Assembly (NCBI GenBank): GCA_947501045.1
Contig: CANMUI010000005.1
Span: 1 to 64,000 of the forward strand
Direction: 5' to 3'
DNA: 64,000 nt
DNA from: an uncultured Psychrobacter sp.
GTDB taxonomy: Bacteria; Pseudomonadota; Gammaproteobacteria; Pseudomonadales; Moraxellaceae
Every line of letters starts with the position of its first letter. Position 1 is the first letter of the stretch. Of this stretch, positions 26,303 to 35,450 are shown piece by piece. The translations under genes and the position numbers were made by a program. The notes beneath the pieces are model-generated. The model did no database searches, had not been told where the DNA came from, and was given only the letters and a program-made list of their open reading frames with translations.

Positions 26303-28132
26303 TCAATTTAAAGGCACAACCCGCATCACCTCTTCTATCGTGGTCACCCCTTCACTAATACGCTTGGCACCCGACAAACGTAATGGCTGCACACCTTCAC
26401 GGTACGCTTGTTGTTTGAGCATATCTAAATTGGCATCGGCGGCGACTAGCTTTTTTAGCTCATGAGACAACGGCATGATCTCATACAGTCCAATACGCCC
26501 CTGATAGCCAGTATGTCGGCAGTGCTCACAGCCTTGCGCGGTATAAATCTGTGCCGGAACTGACGCGCGCCAAGGCTGCACCAGCTCCTGCCACTGCACT
26601 GCAATGTCGCTATCATCAATAACAGGAACCGCTTGCTTACAATGCGTGCAAAGCGTACGCAATAAGCGCTGCGCCATAACGCCAAGGATAGTCGCTGAGG
26701 TCAGAAACGGCTGAATACCTAAATCATGCAAACGCGTCAAAGCGCTTGGCGCATCATTGGTATGCAGCGTTGAGAGCACTAAATGTCCAGTTAAGGATGC
26801 CTGCACTGCCATGTTGGCAGTCTCTTGATCTCGAATCTCCCCTACCATAATAATATCAGGATCTTGGCGCATTAAGGAGCGAATACCACCAGCGAAATGT
26901 AAGTCCACGCCCGGATTGACCTGCATCTGATTAAAGGCCGGTTCAATCATCTCGATAGGGTCTTCGATAGTGCAGACATTGACCTCTTCGGTCGCCAGCT
27001 GCTTGAGCGTGCTATATAAAGTGGTAGTCTTCCCCGAGCCCGTCGGTCCAGTGACAAGGATAATGCCATTGGGATGCGCGGTCAGCTCGTGCCACGTTGC
27101 CAGCTGCTTGCCAGATAGCCCAAGCTGGGCAAAGGTGCGCACCAAAACTTCTGGATCAAACACTCGCATCACCAGCTTTTCACCAAAAGCGGTCGGCATA
27201 GTTGAGAGGCGCAGCTCAGTCTCAAGGCCATGATGGGTTCGGGTTTTTAGGCGGCCATCTTGTGGTTTACGCTTCTCAGCCACATTGAGTCGTCCTAAGA
27301 TTTTGATACGTGCAGTCACCGCCACGATAATCGCCAGTGGCATCTCATAAACGGTATGCAACACGCCATCGATACGAAAGCGTACCTTGCCAGTCTCACG
27401 ACGCGGCTCTAAATGAATATCACTGGCGCGCTGCTCAAACGCATATTGCAGCAGCCAATCAACGACTTTGACAATGTGCTGATCATTGGCATCAGGATTG
27501 GTATTATCACCGAGCTGTAGTAAGGCTTCAACATTGGTGACATCGGCGGCGGCGCGTTTGTGCACGCTGTTAGCGCCAGCAATCGCTTGGGTGACTTGAT
27601 AAAACTCTTGGCGGTAGCGATTGATCTGCTCTGGACTGATATAAACGCTGCGATAAGTTTTTGATTTGATGATTTGTTCGATATTGGAGTGCCAGTCGCT
27701 ATAAAACGGCTGATCAGTACCAATAATCACCTCATCCGCTGTAACTTCAATCGGCAAAATATGCTGCGAGCGCGCGTATTCAAAGGACATTAAACGCGTC
27801 ACTGCGGGTACATCAATCTTTAACGGGTCAATACGCACTAGCGTCAACTCGGCTTTAGCCGCCAACCACTGATTAAGCCACGCTAGCGTTAGCTTATTTT
27901 CAGTATGGTTACTCTTATTGTCACTATTTTTATCAATACTATTTGCAACGTCATGCTCAATATGAGCGTTAGACAAACCAAATTCGCTAATGGTGACCAG
28001 TGGATGCTGCGATTTGTCACGGCGACTGGTCAATACTAAATTATAACCGCGCTGATCAATCACCCTATCCGCTAGCAGCTCATCAAGGCACCAGCGCAAA
28101 TCTATCATTAATGAAAACTGGGGAGCGGACAT
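26303..28132 (-). CDS. gspE: Type II secretion/pilus assembly ATPase GspE
   Basis: 609 residues. Order: N-terminal GspE/PilB N1E-N2E-like domain (to about 200), then the ATPase with AFEQRASDIHLEPR, Walker A GPTGSGKTTTLYSTL, Asp box PIEMIEPAFNQMQV, Walker B DPDIIMVGEIRDQETA, His box GHLVLSTLHTND, and the zinc tetracysteine CTHCKQAV...CEHCRHTGYQGR. It powers pseudopilus assembly from the cytoplasmic face. A long N-terminus for GspE leaves PilB as an alternative, but the nearby gspHIJK and the DPDIIMVGEIRD/Cys4 pattern fit GspE. gspF does not follow. Confidence 0.85.
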   Translation of the reverse strand: MSAPQFSLMIDLRWCLDELLADRVIDQRGYNLVLTSRRDKSQHPLVTISEFGLSNAHIEHDVANSIDKNSDNKSNHTENKLTLAWLNQWLAAKAELTLVRIDPLKIDVPAVTRLMSFEYARSQHILPIEVTADEVIIGTDQPFYSDWHSNIEQIIKSKTYRSVYISPEQINRYRQEFYQVTQAIAGANSVHKRAAADVTNVEALLQLGDNTNPDANDQHIVKVVDWLLQYAFEQRASDIHLEPRRETGKVRFRIDGVLHTVYEMPLAIIVAVTARIKILGRLNVAEKRKPQDGRLKTRTHHGLETELRLSTMPTAFGEKLVMRVFDPEVLVRTFAQLGLSGKQLATWHELTAHPNGIILVTGPTGSGKTTTLYSTLKQLATEEVNVCTIEDPIEMIEPAFNQMQVNPGVDLHFAGGIRSLMRQDPDIIMVGEIRDQETANMAVQASLTGHLVLSTLHTNDAPSALTRLHDLGIQPFLTSATILGVMAQRLLRTLCTHCKQAVPVIDDSDIAVQWQELVQPWRASVPAQIYTAQGCEHCRHTGYQGRIGLYEIMPLSHELKKLVAADANLDMLKQQAYREGVQPLRLSGAKRISEGVTTIEEVMRVVPLN

Positions 28133-28321
28133 ACTTTTCTTCTTTTATGGTTAACTGATTGGTATAAAGACTTTCGAAAAACTGGCTATTGTACAAATGT
28201 GTTTTTATATAAATTTTGCGCAGTTATTAATTTTACTATTATTATGCTGGGCTAAAGCCACAGCCTACGCGATCATCTGCTTGCCAGTAAGTTAAACTAC
28301 AATAACTTTATCTTATAAAAT

Positions 28322-29224
28322 TCAATCTACCTCTACCACCGCCGTTATTTGCAATTGTCCTTCATCTACTTGGCAAAAACTGATATCAACCGATTTATAA
28401 CGCATGGTAAAAACGGTATTAAGCTCATGACGGCGATAAGCTGGACGCGGGTCTTGCGCAATCAGCGCTTGAATCAATTCCATATCAGACGCGAGCAACT
28501 GCTTTTGGACACTAGCAACTATCAAAGCGGCTGAGGGATCAGCTGGGTCTGGCGTTGATGTTTTTACAGCATTTTTCGTACCACTATTGGTAGGACTATT
28601 TTTATTATTCAGATTATCAAGTTCTTGTTTTTTAATCAGAGTGACAAATTGCTCATACACAAAGTTTGTCATAGTCACTGTTAATAATTCAGGAGCAGCG
28701 GACGCAAAGCCACTATGGGCATCAGCGAGCGCATCGCTATAAGCCACATAAGGTTTGATGTCAATAATGGGCGTGCCATCGATCATATCCGCGCCGCTTA
28801 TGATTAATAAAATCCGTCCTTCTATCACCGTCACTTTTTCAAGCTTTACCACTGATAAGCCCAAGCCTGAGGGACGATACATACTGCGACTGGCAAACAC
28901 CCCTATTTTTTGATTGCCGCCAAGCCTTGGGGGTCGTACTTGCGCGCGAAAATAGGTACTAGCGTTGTCTTCATAAGCGTCCTCACTTTTATACCTGTTT
29001 TTATGCTTGCTGTTTTCTTTATTTAGATGATTGTGATGAAATTGCCAGGTCAGCCAGATGTGGCTAAATGCCTCTAGTCCTACAAAAGCGGCTGGGGTGT
29101 CATAAGGCGCGACCATCTCAATAACGCTTATTATGTTGACCAAGTTGGGCTGCCTTGGCGCGCCAAACTTTTGCGATAAGGGCGCGCGGTGATAGCCTAT
29201 AACTGGGGCATGGTGAAAAGACAT
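28322..29224 (-). CDS. trmO: tRNA (N6-threonylcarbamoyladenosine(37)-N6)-methyltransferase TrmO
   Basis: 300 residues. The N-terminal catalytic domain shows PVIGYHRAPLSQKFGAPRQP, GLEAFSHIWLTWQFH, RPPRLGGNQKIGVFASRSMY RPSGLGLSVV, and DMIDGTPIIDIKPYVAYSDA, all diagnostic of TrmO (YaeB/TsaA). It adds the N6-methyl group to t6A37 of ACY-reading tRNAs using SAM. Two hydrophilic inserts (around 85-100 and 200-225) make it longer than the 235-residue E. coli enzyme. The C-terminal part keeps the DPRPAYRR motif of the family. Confidence 0.92.
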   Translation of the reverse strand: MSFHHAPVIGYHRAPLSQKFGAPRQPNLVNIISVIEMVAPYDTPAAFVGLEAFSHIWLTWQFHHNHLNKENSKHKNRYKSEDAYEDNASTYFRAQVRPPRLGGNQKIGVFASRSMYRPSGLGLSVVKLEKVTVIEGRILLIISGADMIDGTPIIDIKPYVAYSDALADAHSGFASAAPELLTVTMTNFVYEQFVTLIKKQELDNLNNKNSPTNSGTKNAVKTSTPDPADPSAALIVASVQKQLLASDMELIQALIAQDPRPAYRRHELNTVFTMRYKSVDISFCQVDEGQLQITAVVEVD

Positions 29225-29642
29225 AGGCTTCCTCTAATTAACTTGCTAACTTAACTTCAATAAAAAACTGTCCATATTGAGACAGCATAAAAGCCGCTTT
29301 ATAACAGCTTATCAAAGCGTCATACACAATTATTTACTAACGATATTCTATTTTATCATGCTGACCCCAAGCCGCTCAGCGGATTTTTATTTTAAAGTTT
29401 GCTATCATGAGCGCTAAATTTTGAGAATCGCTTGCGTCCGTAAGGTGTCGGCTCTATAAATAGATCACAACTACGGCACTACAGTTTTTAAGAACAAATA
29501 CAGCATCTATTATTTGTATGTGTTTTCACCCTCAAAAGCATCATTGAAATTTTTAATATAATACTTATTAATGTAATATTCATGTAAAACTAATAATATT
29601 TAAACCTACTCATTCAGACAACACTTTATCGACGAGGACTTT
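29225..29642. other. Intergenic gap, no gene seen
   Basis: 418 bp between the divergent trmO and fpr genes. I find no supportable reading frame, hairpin or repeat. It probably holds the two promoters; the fpr ribosome site is weak (GACGAGGACT before the ATG). Confidence 0.5.
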
Positions 29643-30416
29643 ATGTCAAAACTTCGCACCGAAACGGTTCAAGAGGTTCATCACTGGAGTGATGATCTAT
29701 TTAGCATCAAAACCACACGTGATGATGGTTTGCGCTTTCGTAATGGCGAGTTTGCAATGATCGGTATCGTCATTGATGGTCGGCCGCTACTACGCGCTTA
29801 TTCAATCGCTAGTCCCAATTATGAAGAGCATCTAGAGTTTTTTTCTATCAAAGTCCAAGACGGCCCATTAACCTCGCGCTTGCAGCATATCAAAGTTGGC
29901 GATGAGCTATTGGTCAGTAAAAAGCCCACTGGTACACTGGTCATGGATGATCTGCTACCTGGTAAGCATCTGTATATGCTATCGACGGGTACCGGACTTG
30001 CACCGTTCTTGGCACTCGCCCGTGACCCAGAGGTCTACGAGCGCTTTGATAAAATTATCTTGGTGCATGGTGTGCGTCACGTGGAGGATTTGGCGTATCG
30101 CGAGATGTTTGAAGAAGAGCTACCCAATGATGAATTATTTGGCGAGTGGTACCGCGAAAAGTTCATTTACTACCCTACTGTCACTCGTGAAGACTTTAAA
30201 AACACCGGCCGCGTGACTGAGCTTATGAAATCGGGTAAACTGTTTGAAGACATTGGTTTGCCACCGATTAACAAAGACGATGATCGAGTGATGATTTGCG
30301 GTAGCATGCCCTTTAACGCTGATGTTTCAGCGATATTAGATGAATTTGGTCTTACCGTTTCGCCGCGCATGGGCGTACAAGCCGATTATGTGGTTGAGCG
30401 TGCGTTTGTCGGTTAA
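29643..30416 (+). CDS. fpr: Ferredoxin/flavodoxin-NADP+ reductase
   Basis: 257 residues, the standard bacterial subclass I length. The FAD site RAYSIASPNYEEHLEFFSIKV, the NADP site MLSTGTGLAPFLALARDP and VHGVRH, and the C-terminal VERAFVG are typical of Fpr. It moves electrons between NADPH and ferredoxin or flavodoxin for Fe-S repair and oxidative stress defence. It is a single gene upstream of tRNA-Leu. Confidence 0.95.
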   Translation: MSKLRTETVQEVHHWSDDLFSIKTTRDDGLRFRNGEFAMIGIVIDGRPLLRAYSIASPNYEEHLEFFSIKVQDGPLTSRLQHIKVGDELLVSKKPTGTLVMDDLLPGKHLYMLSTGTGLAPFLALARDPEVYERFDKIILVHGVRHVEDLAYREMFEEELPNDELFGEWYREKFIYYPTVTREDFKNTGRVTELMKSGKLFEDIGLPPINKDDDRVMICGSMPFNADVSAILDEFGLTVSPRMGVQADYVVERAFVG

Positions 30417-30447
30417 ATAAAGATAAGTTGAATACTGCAAATAATTC

Positions 30448-30475
30448 TTGACGCTTAATTATAGGCTGTTATAAT
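30448..30475 (+). promoter_or_regulatory. Sigma-70 promoter for tRNA-Leu
   Basis: TTGACG and a perfect TATAAT separated by 16 bp, about 65 bp upstream of the mature tRNA 5' end. This is the clearest vegetative promoter seen in the window. Confidence 0.8.
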
Positions 30476-30539
30476 ACGCGCCTATACAGTTCAGACTGTA
30501 ACTCCATTCGATAAGCTCTTTTGGCCTTATCTCTAACAC

Positions 30540-30626
30540 GCCGGTGTGATGGAATTGGTAGACATGACGGATTCAAAATCCGTTGCCTTTAAAAGCGTGT
30601 CGGTTCGAGTCCGACCACCGGTACCA
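30540..30626 (+). tRNA. tRNA-Leu (anticodon CAA)
   Basis: 87 nt including encoded CCA. The acceptor stem GCCGGTG pairs with CACCGGT (G-U at the first pair), then A73 and CCA. The anticodon stem ACGGA/TCCGT encloses TTCAAAA, giving CAA. The long variable arm and the GGTTCGAGTCC T-arm fit a class II leucine tRNA reading UUG. Confidence 0.95.
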
Positions 30627-30644
30627 CTATATAAAAATAGTATT

Positions 30645-30680
30645 AAAATACCGCTAGCCATTGGGTTAGCGGTATTTTTT
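30645..30680 (+). terminator. Terminator after tRNA-Leu
   Basis: Stem ATACCGCTAGCC / GGTTAGCGGTAT (G-T pair) with a short ATTG loop, followed by seven Ts, about 20 bp after the tRNA CCA end. Confidence 0.85.
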
Positions 30681-30750
30681 TGGGTGGGTTTTGGGGTTTG
30701 ATAGAGCCTATAATTTATTTGCACTGCTCTTTAAGCTGGGGCTTTAGCAC

Positions 30751-30780
30751 GTAGGTTGGGTGAAGCTTGCGACATCCAAC
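30751..30780. repeat. REP-like palindromic element (copy 1)
   Basis: GTAGGTTGGGTG...CATCCAAC: a 30-bp imperfect palindrome that differs at two positions from the reverse complement of the element at 32435-32464. The two copies face each other around the transposase remnant and the Fic gene. Confidence 0.6.
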
Positions 30781-30801
30781 AGATAACCCTTAAAAATTCA
30801 T

Positions 30802-31090
30802 TCAATTACCCCAATTCACAGGTAACGAACTATCTGCCACAAATCGATAAAATGATGAATAGCGCCAATCCTGAACCCGTTCAACATAGCCATGCTTCAC
30901 AGGGTTCCTGATTTTCAACAACAGCGATATAGTCAATATGAACCCGATAATCCGCTTCACTACGAATACAATGATCCCAAAACCGACGTTGCCAAATGCC
31001 GCGCTCGCCTTTTGACACAGGCTTTCCTGTCGCCTTGCACACATTAAATGCGTTGAATAGACCACTTAATCCATGCATAATATGCGGAGA
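30802..31090 (-). pseudogene. Decayed REP-associated tyrosine (IS200-like) transposase
   Basis: Two frames together resemble the C-terminal half of RAYT transposases: KGERGIWQRRFWDHCIRSEA then YRVHIDYI in one frame, and NPVKHGYVERVQDWRYSSFY then RFVADSSLPVNWG in another, with a shift near 30915. The N-terminal half with the catalytic HUH motif is missing. RAYT proteins move or maintain REP palindromes, and such palindromes flank this remnant. It is inactive as it stands. Confidence 0.75.
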
Positions 31091-31125
31091 ATAATGGCAT
31101 TAATCAGCGCATATTTGAGACGACA

Positions 31126-32247
31126 ATGAAACATACTACCTATATTCATGAAAGATCAGACTGGACTGAGTGGCAATGGTCAGATAAAGCGCTATTGCCT
31201 CTCGTCAGTCGTGTACGCATATTACAAGGACGCCTACTCGGTAAACTCTCAACCTTAGGCTTTGAGTTAAACGTCGAAGCCCAGCTTGATGCTGTGACCT
31301 TGGAAGTCGTTAAAACATCCGAGATAGAAGGGGAAGACTTAAATATCGAACAAGTACGCTCTTCTGTGGCTCAGCACTTAGGGGTAGATAATAGCGCTAT
31401 GCCTGCAGCTACTCGCAAGATTGACGCGGTAGTGACCATGATGCTTGAGTCAACCTATCATTTTGATAAGCCATTATTATTAGATGATTTATTGAGATGG
31501 CATCGGGCCCTATTCCCAGCGGGCTACAGTGGCCTTTATCGTATTAAAGCGGGCATGCTGCGTGATGATAGCCAAGGGCCTATGCAAGTTATCTCTGGTG
31601 GCTATGGCCGTGAGCAAGTACATTTTGTCGCGCCAAGTGCAGATAGATTAGAGCGAGAGCTTGAGCAGTTTTTACTATGGTTTAACACGCCAAAAGGTGA
31701 ATTAAGTCATTTGGATTTGGTGATAAAAGCAGGAATCGCTCATTTGTGGTTTGTCACACTGCATCCTTTTGATGATGGCAATGGAAGATTGACCCGCGCT
31801 ATCACCGAGCGAGTGCTGGCGCAAAGTGATGACAGTGCCCAGCGCTTTTATAGCATGTCGGCACAGATTCTCAAACAGCGTAATGATTATTATAAGATAT
31901 TGGAACGTACGCAAAAAAGTGATAGTGACATCACAGGTTGGCTGGTCTGGTTTTTGCAAACGCTAGAGCAAGCACTGCTATCAGCGCTAGAGACGACAGA
32001 TAAAATAGTCGGCAAAGCAAAATTTTGGCAGAGACATCGTGAGCAGGCTTTGAACGCGCGTCAAGTAAAGATGCTCAATATTTTATTGACTAATTTTTAT
32101 GGCAAACTGACCACTAAAAAATGGGCAACGATGATGAAATGCTCAGCCGATACCGCCCTACGCGATATCAATGACTTGATAGAAAAAAGGATGCTGCAAA
32201 AGTCTACAGCGGCAGGTCGTAGTACGAGTTATGAGTTGGTTTTATAG
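31126..32247 (+). CDS. Fic-domain AMP-transferase-like protein with N-terminal inhibitory helix
   Basis: 373 residues. N-terminal DUF4172-like domain, then an inhibitory motif TSEIEG at 64-69 ([S/T]xxxE[G/N]; Glu68 would block ATP in the active site), the Fic core with HPFDDGNGRLTR at 213-224, and a C-terminal winged-helix part (about 300-373, ATMMKCSADTALRDINDLIEK). This is class II Fic architecture: self-inhibited, usually modifying a host-cell target by AMPylation. The last domain suggests DNA binding or self-control. It lies between two inverted REP-like elements and a transposase remnant, next to tRNA-Leu, so it is probably acquired. Confidence 0.9.
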   Translation: MKHTTYIHERSDWTEWQWSDKALLPLVSRVRILQGRLLGKLSTLGFELNVEAQLDAVTLEVVKTSEIEGEDLNIEQVRSSVAQHLGVDNSAMPAATRKIDAVVTMMLESTYHFDKPLLLDDLLRWHRALFPAGYSGLYRIKAGMLRDDSQGPMQVISGGYGREQVHFVAPSADRLERELEQFLLWFNTPKGELSHLDLVIKAGIAHLWFVTLHPFDDGNGRLTRAITERVLAQSDDSAQRFYSMSAQILKQRNDYYKILERTQKSDSDITGWLVWFLQTLEQALLSALETTDKIVGKAKFWQRHREQALNARQVKMLNILLTNFYGKLTTKKWATMMKCSADTALRDINDLIEKRMLQKSTAAGRSTSYELVL

Positions 32248-32434
32248 TTAACGTTATATGCCGTTTTAAAAGCTTATCGTAAAACGTTAATTTGCTCAAT
32301 TAATAAAGCGCTTGATCTATCATCAAGGTTAATCGTAAAAAAAATAACTTGCTCCTTGATGGCTCTTTTATCATTGAGCCTTCGGTATTGCATTTTTATT
32401 TCGCAAGTTGTAGTTGATGGTTTATATTACTTTA

Positions 32435-32468
32435 TGATGTTGGGTGTCGCAAGCTCCACCCAACCTAC
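32435..32468. repeat. REP-like palindromic element (copy 2)
   Basis: Perfect arms GTTGGGTG and CACCCAAC around GTCGCAAGCTC-type centre, followed by CTACGGGCT. It is the inverted partner of the copy at 30751. A more decayed copy lies near 38459-38494. Its right edge abuts the first in-frame codons of a toxin fragment. Confidence 0.65.
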
Positions 32469-32470
32469 GG

Positions 32471-32673
32471 GCTCAGAGAAAGGGTATCAACCAGGTGGGC
32501 AAACAGTCTACCTTAAGAAACAAGCTAATGGTTATTATGATGTACTTATAGTAAATAGAAATAATGAATTAGTTACTGCTGTCGGTGGTAATACTAAGAG
32601 TTTACCCAATAGAAAAGCTGTAACTCAGATGTTAAATAACAATGGCGGCTTCTCAGGTTTACCACTTGACTAA
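32471..32673 (+). pseudogene. C-terminal fragment of a polymorphic (CdiA-type) toxin
   Basis: About 65 codons in frame: GYQPGGQTVYLKKQANGYYD, VLIVNRNNELVTAVGGNTKS, LPNRKAVTQMLNNNGGF. This looks like the end of a CdiA/polymorphic toxin tip domain; I recall similar G-NTKSLPN endings in such toxins but cannot name the fold. The upstream frame (to 32356) reads through the REP element and is unrelated. A 12-bp gap to the next gene is typical for a toxin-immunity pair. The toxin is headless and probably not made as such. Confidence 0.6.
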
Positions 32674-32685
32674 TAAGGAAGTAAA

Positions 32686-33126
32686 ATGGCTCACTTGAAA
32701 AATATTGAAAACGACTTGAATTTATCATTATCTCCAGTAAAAGTTAATAAAAAACTCATAAAGTGTAGTTGCTCTATTATAACGTCTCAAGTGTCTTTGG
32801 ATTTTAAAGAAACAAGAGATAAGAATATCTCCTTAGAGAATATTGAGTACTTAAGAAAATTTGTTTCCGTTGCTGAAAAAATAGAAGACTATGAAGATGA
32901 AAAAGAAATATTTTCTTTTTATCCTATAGATTTATTTATCAAACTGGACATTTATAAAAGCAACAATAATATTCTATGGATTAATTTGTCAGTGCCGATA
33001 GGAGTATATAGTAATAGTAAAGAAAGCGGATATGAGTTAGGTTTTAATTTCTCTGTAACTTTAAAATCCTTAGTTACATTCTTTAATAATTTTTTATTAG
33101 AATTCGAGAGTTTAGGCTCAAAATAA
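32686..33126 (+). CDS. Probable immunity protein for the preceding toxin fragment
   Basis: 146 residues, acidic and very AT-rich in codon choice compared with neighbouring core genes. No signal peptide or known motif is visible. The position, 12 bp after a toxin C-terminal end with GGAAG before the ATG, is the main evidence for an immunity role. An intact immunity gene after a broken toxin is common in toxin-tip graveyards, where it protects against relatives that still carry the toxin. Confidence 0.6.
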   Translation: MAHLKNIENDLNLSLSPVKVNKKLIKCSCSIITSQVSLDFKETRDKNISLENIEYLRKFVSVAEKIEDYEDEKEIFSFYPIDLFIKLDIYKSNNNILWINLSVPIGVYSNSKESGYELGFNFSVTLKSLVTFFNNFLLEFESLGSK

Positions 33127-33227
33127 TAATAGATTGATTGTAACTCTTGATATAATGATTGGATAATATATTTGATTAATACATTAAGCCATATTGTCAA
33201 AAAGTGACGATCAAAGCATTCTTGAAA

Positions 33228-33262
33228 CAAAAATAACTCTGGTCATTTACCAGAGTTATTTC
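33228..33262 (+). terminator. Terminator after the first immunity gene
   Basis: Perfect stem AATAACTCTGG / CCAGAGTTATT with a 7-nt loop and TTCT following, about 105 bp after the stop codon. Confidence 0.7.
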
Positions 33263-33283
33263 TATAAATATCTCAATTATCAA

Positions 33284-33546
33284 TTATCAATTATTAATAA
33301 TAACCGGATAAGAAATAGTCCTCGGCGCAGGCGGTGGCGTAGTCCGTACCACCTCCGTCACGGGCTGTCCCGTTGCTTTATCTTTAATCCAAATATCAGC
33401 ATAACTGTCTTTACTTAGCCACGCCGTACCGATATCAGTGACGAAGTCTAGCTGATAGTTTTTACTCGCCTCAGCGTTAAAGGTAAGTTTCGTCGGCTTG
33501 GTATAGTGCCCTGCCATACGATAAGTGACCGTTACCGTATGCTCGC
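33284..33546 (-). pseudogene. Truncated duplicate of the lipoprotein gene at 36024
   Basis: About 260 bp nearly identical (roughly 10 differences) to the 3' part of the gene at 36024-36551, in the same orientation. It encodes only the last 80 or so residues (MAGHYTKPTKLTFNAEASKN onward) and lacks the signal peptide and first half. The similarity stops abruptly at about 33546, where CdiA-like coding sequence on the opposite strand begins. This is the left half of a direct repeat bracketing the toxin module. Confidence 0.85.
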
Positions 33547-35448
33547 CTTGCCTACTCCCTGCCTAAATTCAATCAAACGCCGACTATTTCTGCACCTGGT
33601 GGAGTCACGATAAAAGTTCCAGTCAATGTCACTGTCGATATCAACAATAAAGCCAAAGCTAGTATCCAAAAGAGTCCCGAAGAGCTTGGTAAAATTGCAC
33701 TTGAGCTATCCAAGCAGCCCGGATATGAGTATCTAGCTGATTTAGATAAGAGTAATGATATCAACTGGGTACAAGTCAACCTCATTCAAGAAGAGTGGGA
33801 TTATACACAAGAAGGGTTGACTCCGGGGGCAGCGGCATTGATCGCTATTGCTATCGCTGTCGCAGCAGGTCCAGCAGGTTCAGGTCTCACCGCATCTATG
33901 GTAGCTACTAATGCTGCTGGTATTGCTTTACAGACGCAAGCTGCTATTACCTTGATTAATAACAAGGGCGATATCAGTAAAACGTTAAAAGATATGGCGA
34001 GTAGCGATACTGTTCGTAATATGACAACAGCAGCGTTGACGGCAGGCGTAGGCGCACAGTTAGGTTTAGGTAGCGCCGCTACAGATACTTTTGGACAGAA
34101 GCTAGCAAATGGCGTAGGTACTGGAGTAACTCAAGCCGTTGTTGATGCTACCATTAATGGTATGAGCTTTGAAGAGGCTCTAAAAAATAGTTTGCGTAGC
34201 TCACTAGTAGATGTGTTTGCTGCTCAGACTTTTAGCAGTTTTATAAAAGGTTTTGATTCAGATTATTTTGCTGATAACCTGACTCATAAGCTAGTAGCTG
34301 CAGGTGTTGGTTGTGTATCAGCGAGTGCTAAAAAGCAAAGCTGTGATGCTGGAGCACTCGGTGCAGCTGTAGGGGAGATGCTTGGAGATTATTTAGTTGA
34401 AAATGGAGTTATATTAAATACTAAACAAGAGACAGATATCCTCAATGCTGCTAAGTTAATGGCAGGATCTGTAGCCTTATTAACTAATATGGATGTAAAT
34501 GTAGCTGCTAATAGTGCTGATATCGCTGTTAAGAATAATGCATTATTGAGTTCTGCTAAACTTAAAGGTTTTACAGGAGATTTAGATAAAAACTGTTTGG
34601 AAAACCAATCAGCTAATGGATGTATTGTTTCTATTCAAAAATGGAAAGATGTGTCTTATAATGAAGCGGGTTTCAATAATATTACTTCAAGACAATGGGA
34701 AGAATATGTATTAAGCGTATATAATCCAGTTTTTACAGCATGTGGTGACAATACTGCGTGTAATTATATGGTTGCTAACAATATGCTTGTTCATATGATT
34801 CAGTATGCAGGCATTCAGGAAGCTATACCAATCCAAGCTAATACAACCAAAATTTCTGTCAATACCTATTTGAAAGATCGTTCTGCTTTAGCATGGCAAG
34901 GACTCGAAGACTTCGGTTGGGTAGTCGAAGTTGGAGCCATGAGTAAGTTTGCGCCTCAAGTAGCTTCAAAATTCCAAAGTCTCTTGAAACCTATTTTTTC
35001 TTCAACGTCAATACATAACTCTAAGGTAGGAATACAATGGGGTAAAGGTATAAACAACCAAGGTTTACCTTGGGAAAAATATGTACAATCTATACTACCA
35101 AAAGAATCTATAGATTTAAATTTAATCAAAACAAATTTCAAAGCTTTTGATCATTGGGTACCATCTACTGGAAAAGCAATTAGTGACAAAACTTTAAATA
35201 CAGCAGCAGCTAGCTATCAAAAACCTAGTAACATTACTCGTACTTTAAATACATATGTTGATAAAGCAGTCAATTTTACTCAGGATGGGAAGAATGGGTT
35301 TGATATTGACTCTAGCATGATAAGAAGTAGAGAAATCCAATTAGCAGTACCAAATAGTACTTCGTCGGCACAAATGCAAGCAATTCAAAGCTCTATTCAA
35401 TATGGCAAATCAAAAGGAGTAACCGTTGTGGTTACAAAGGTGAAATAA
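33547..35448 (+). CDS. Orphan CdiA C-terminal module with EC869-like nuclease toxin
   Basis: An open frame of 633 codons with no start codon before a TTG at 33817. It begins in CdiA-type sequence (LAYSLPKFNQTPTISAPGGV) exactly at the end of the lipoprotein repeat, followed by a DUF637-like hemagglutinin segment (33817 to about 34440) and a cysteine-containing pretoxin part (C-CVSASAKKQSC). The last 140 residues (GIQWGKGINNQGLPWEKYVQ, FKAFDHWVPSTGKAISDKTL, SREIQLAVPNSTS) match, from memory, the Zn-dependent DNase of CdiA-CT EC869. The Glu, Asp and Lys expected of its PD-(D/E)XK-type site are present. It is an orphan tip that could replace a resident CdiA tip by recombination. Confidence 0.75.
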   Translation, partial: LAYSLPKFNQTPTISAPGGVTIKVPVNVTVDINNKAKASIQKSPEELGKIALELSKQPGYEYLADLDKSNDINWVQVNLIQEEWDYTQEGLTPGAAALIAIAIAVAAGPAGSGLTASMVATNAAGIALQTQAAITLINNKGDISKTLKDMASSDTVRNMTTAALTAGVGAQLGLGSAATDTFGQKLANGVGTGVTQAVVDATINGMSFEEALKNSLRSSLVDVFAAQTFSSFIKGFDSDYFADNLTHKLVAAGVGCVSASAKKQSCDAGALGAAVGEMLGDYLVENGVILNTKQETDILNAAKLMAGSVALLTNMDVNVAANSADIAVKNNALLSSAKLKGFTGDLDKNCLENQSANGCIVSIQKWKDVSYNEAGFNNITSRQWEEYVLSVYNPVFTACGDNTACNYMVANNMLVHMIQYAGIQEAIPIQANTTKISVNTYLKDRSALAWQGLEDFGWVVEVGAMSKFAPQVASKFQSLLKPIFSSTSIHNSKVGIQWGKGINNQGLPWEKYVQSILPKESIDLNLIKTNFKAFDHWVPSTGKAISDKTLNTAAASYQKPSNITRTLNTYVDKAVNFTQDGKNGFDIDSSMIRSREIQLAVPNSTSSAQMQAIQSSIQYGKSKGVTVVVTKVK

Positions 35449-35450
35449 TT

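Noticed and set aside
30540..30626. tRNA-Leu as a prophage attachment site
   Set aside because: No integrase gene and no second copy of the tRNA 3' end could be found in the window.
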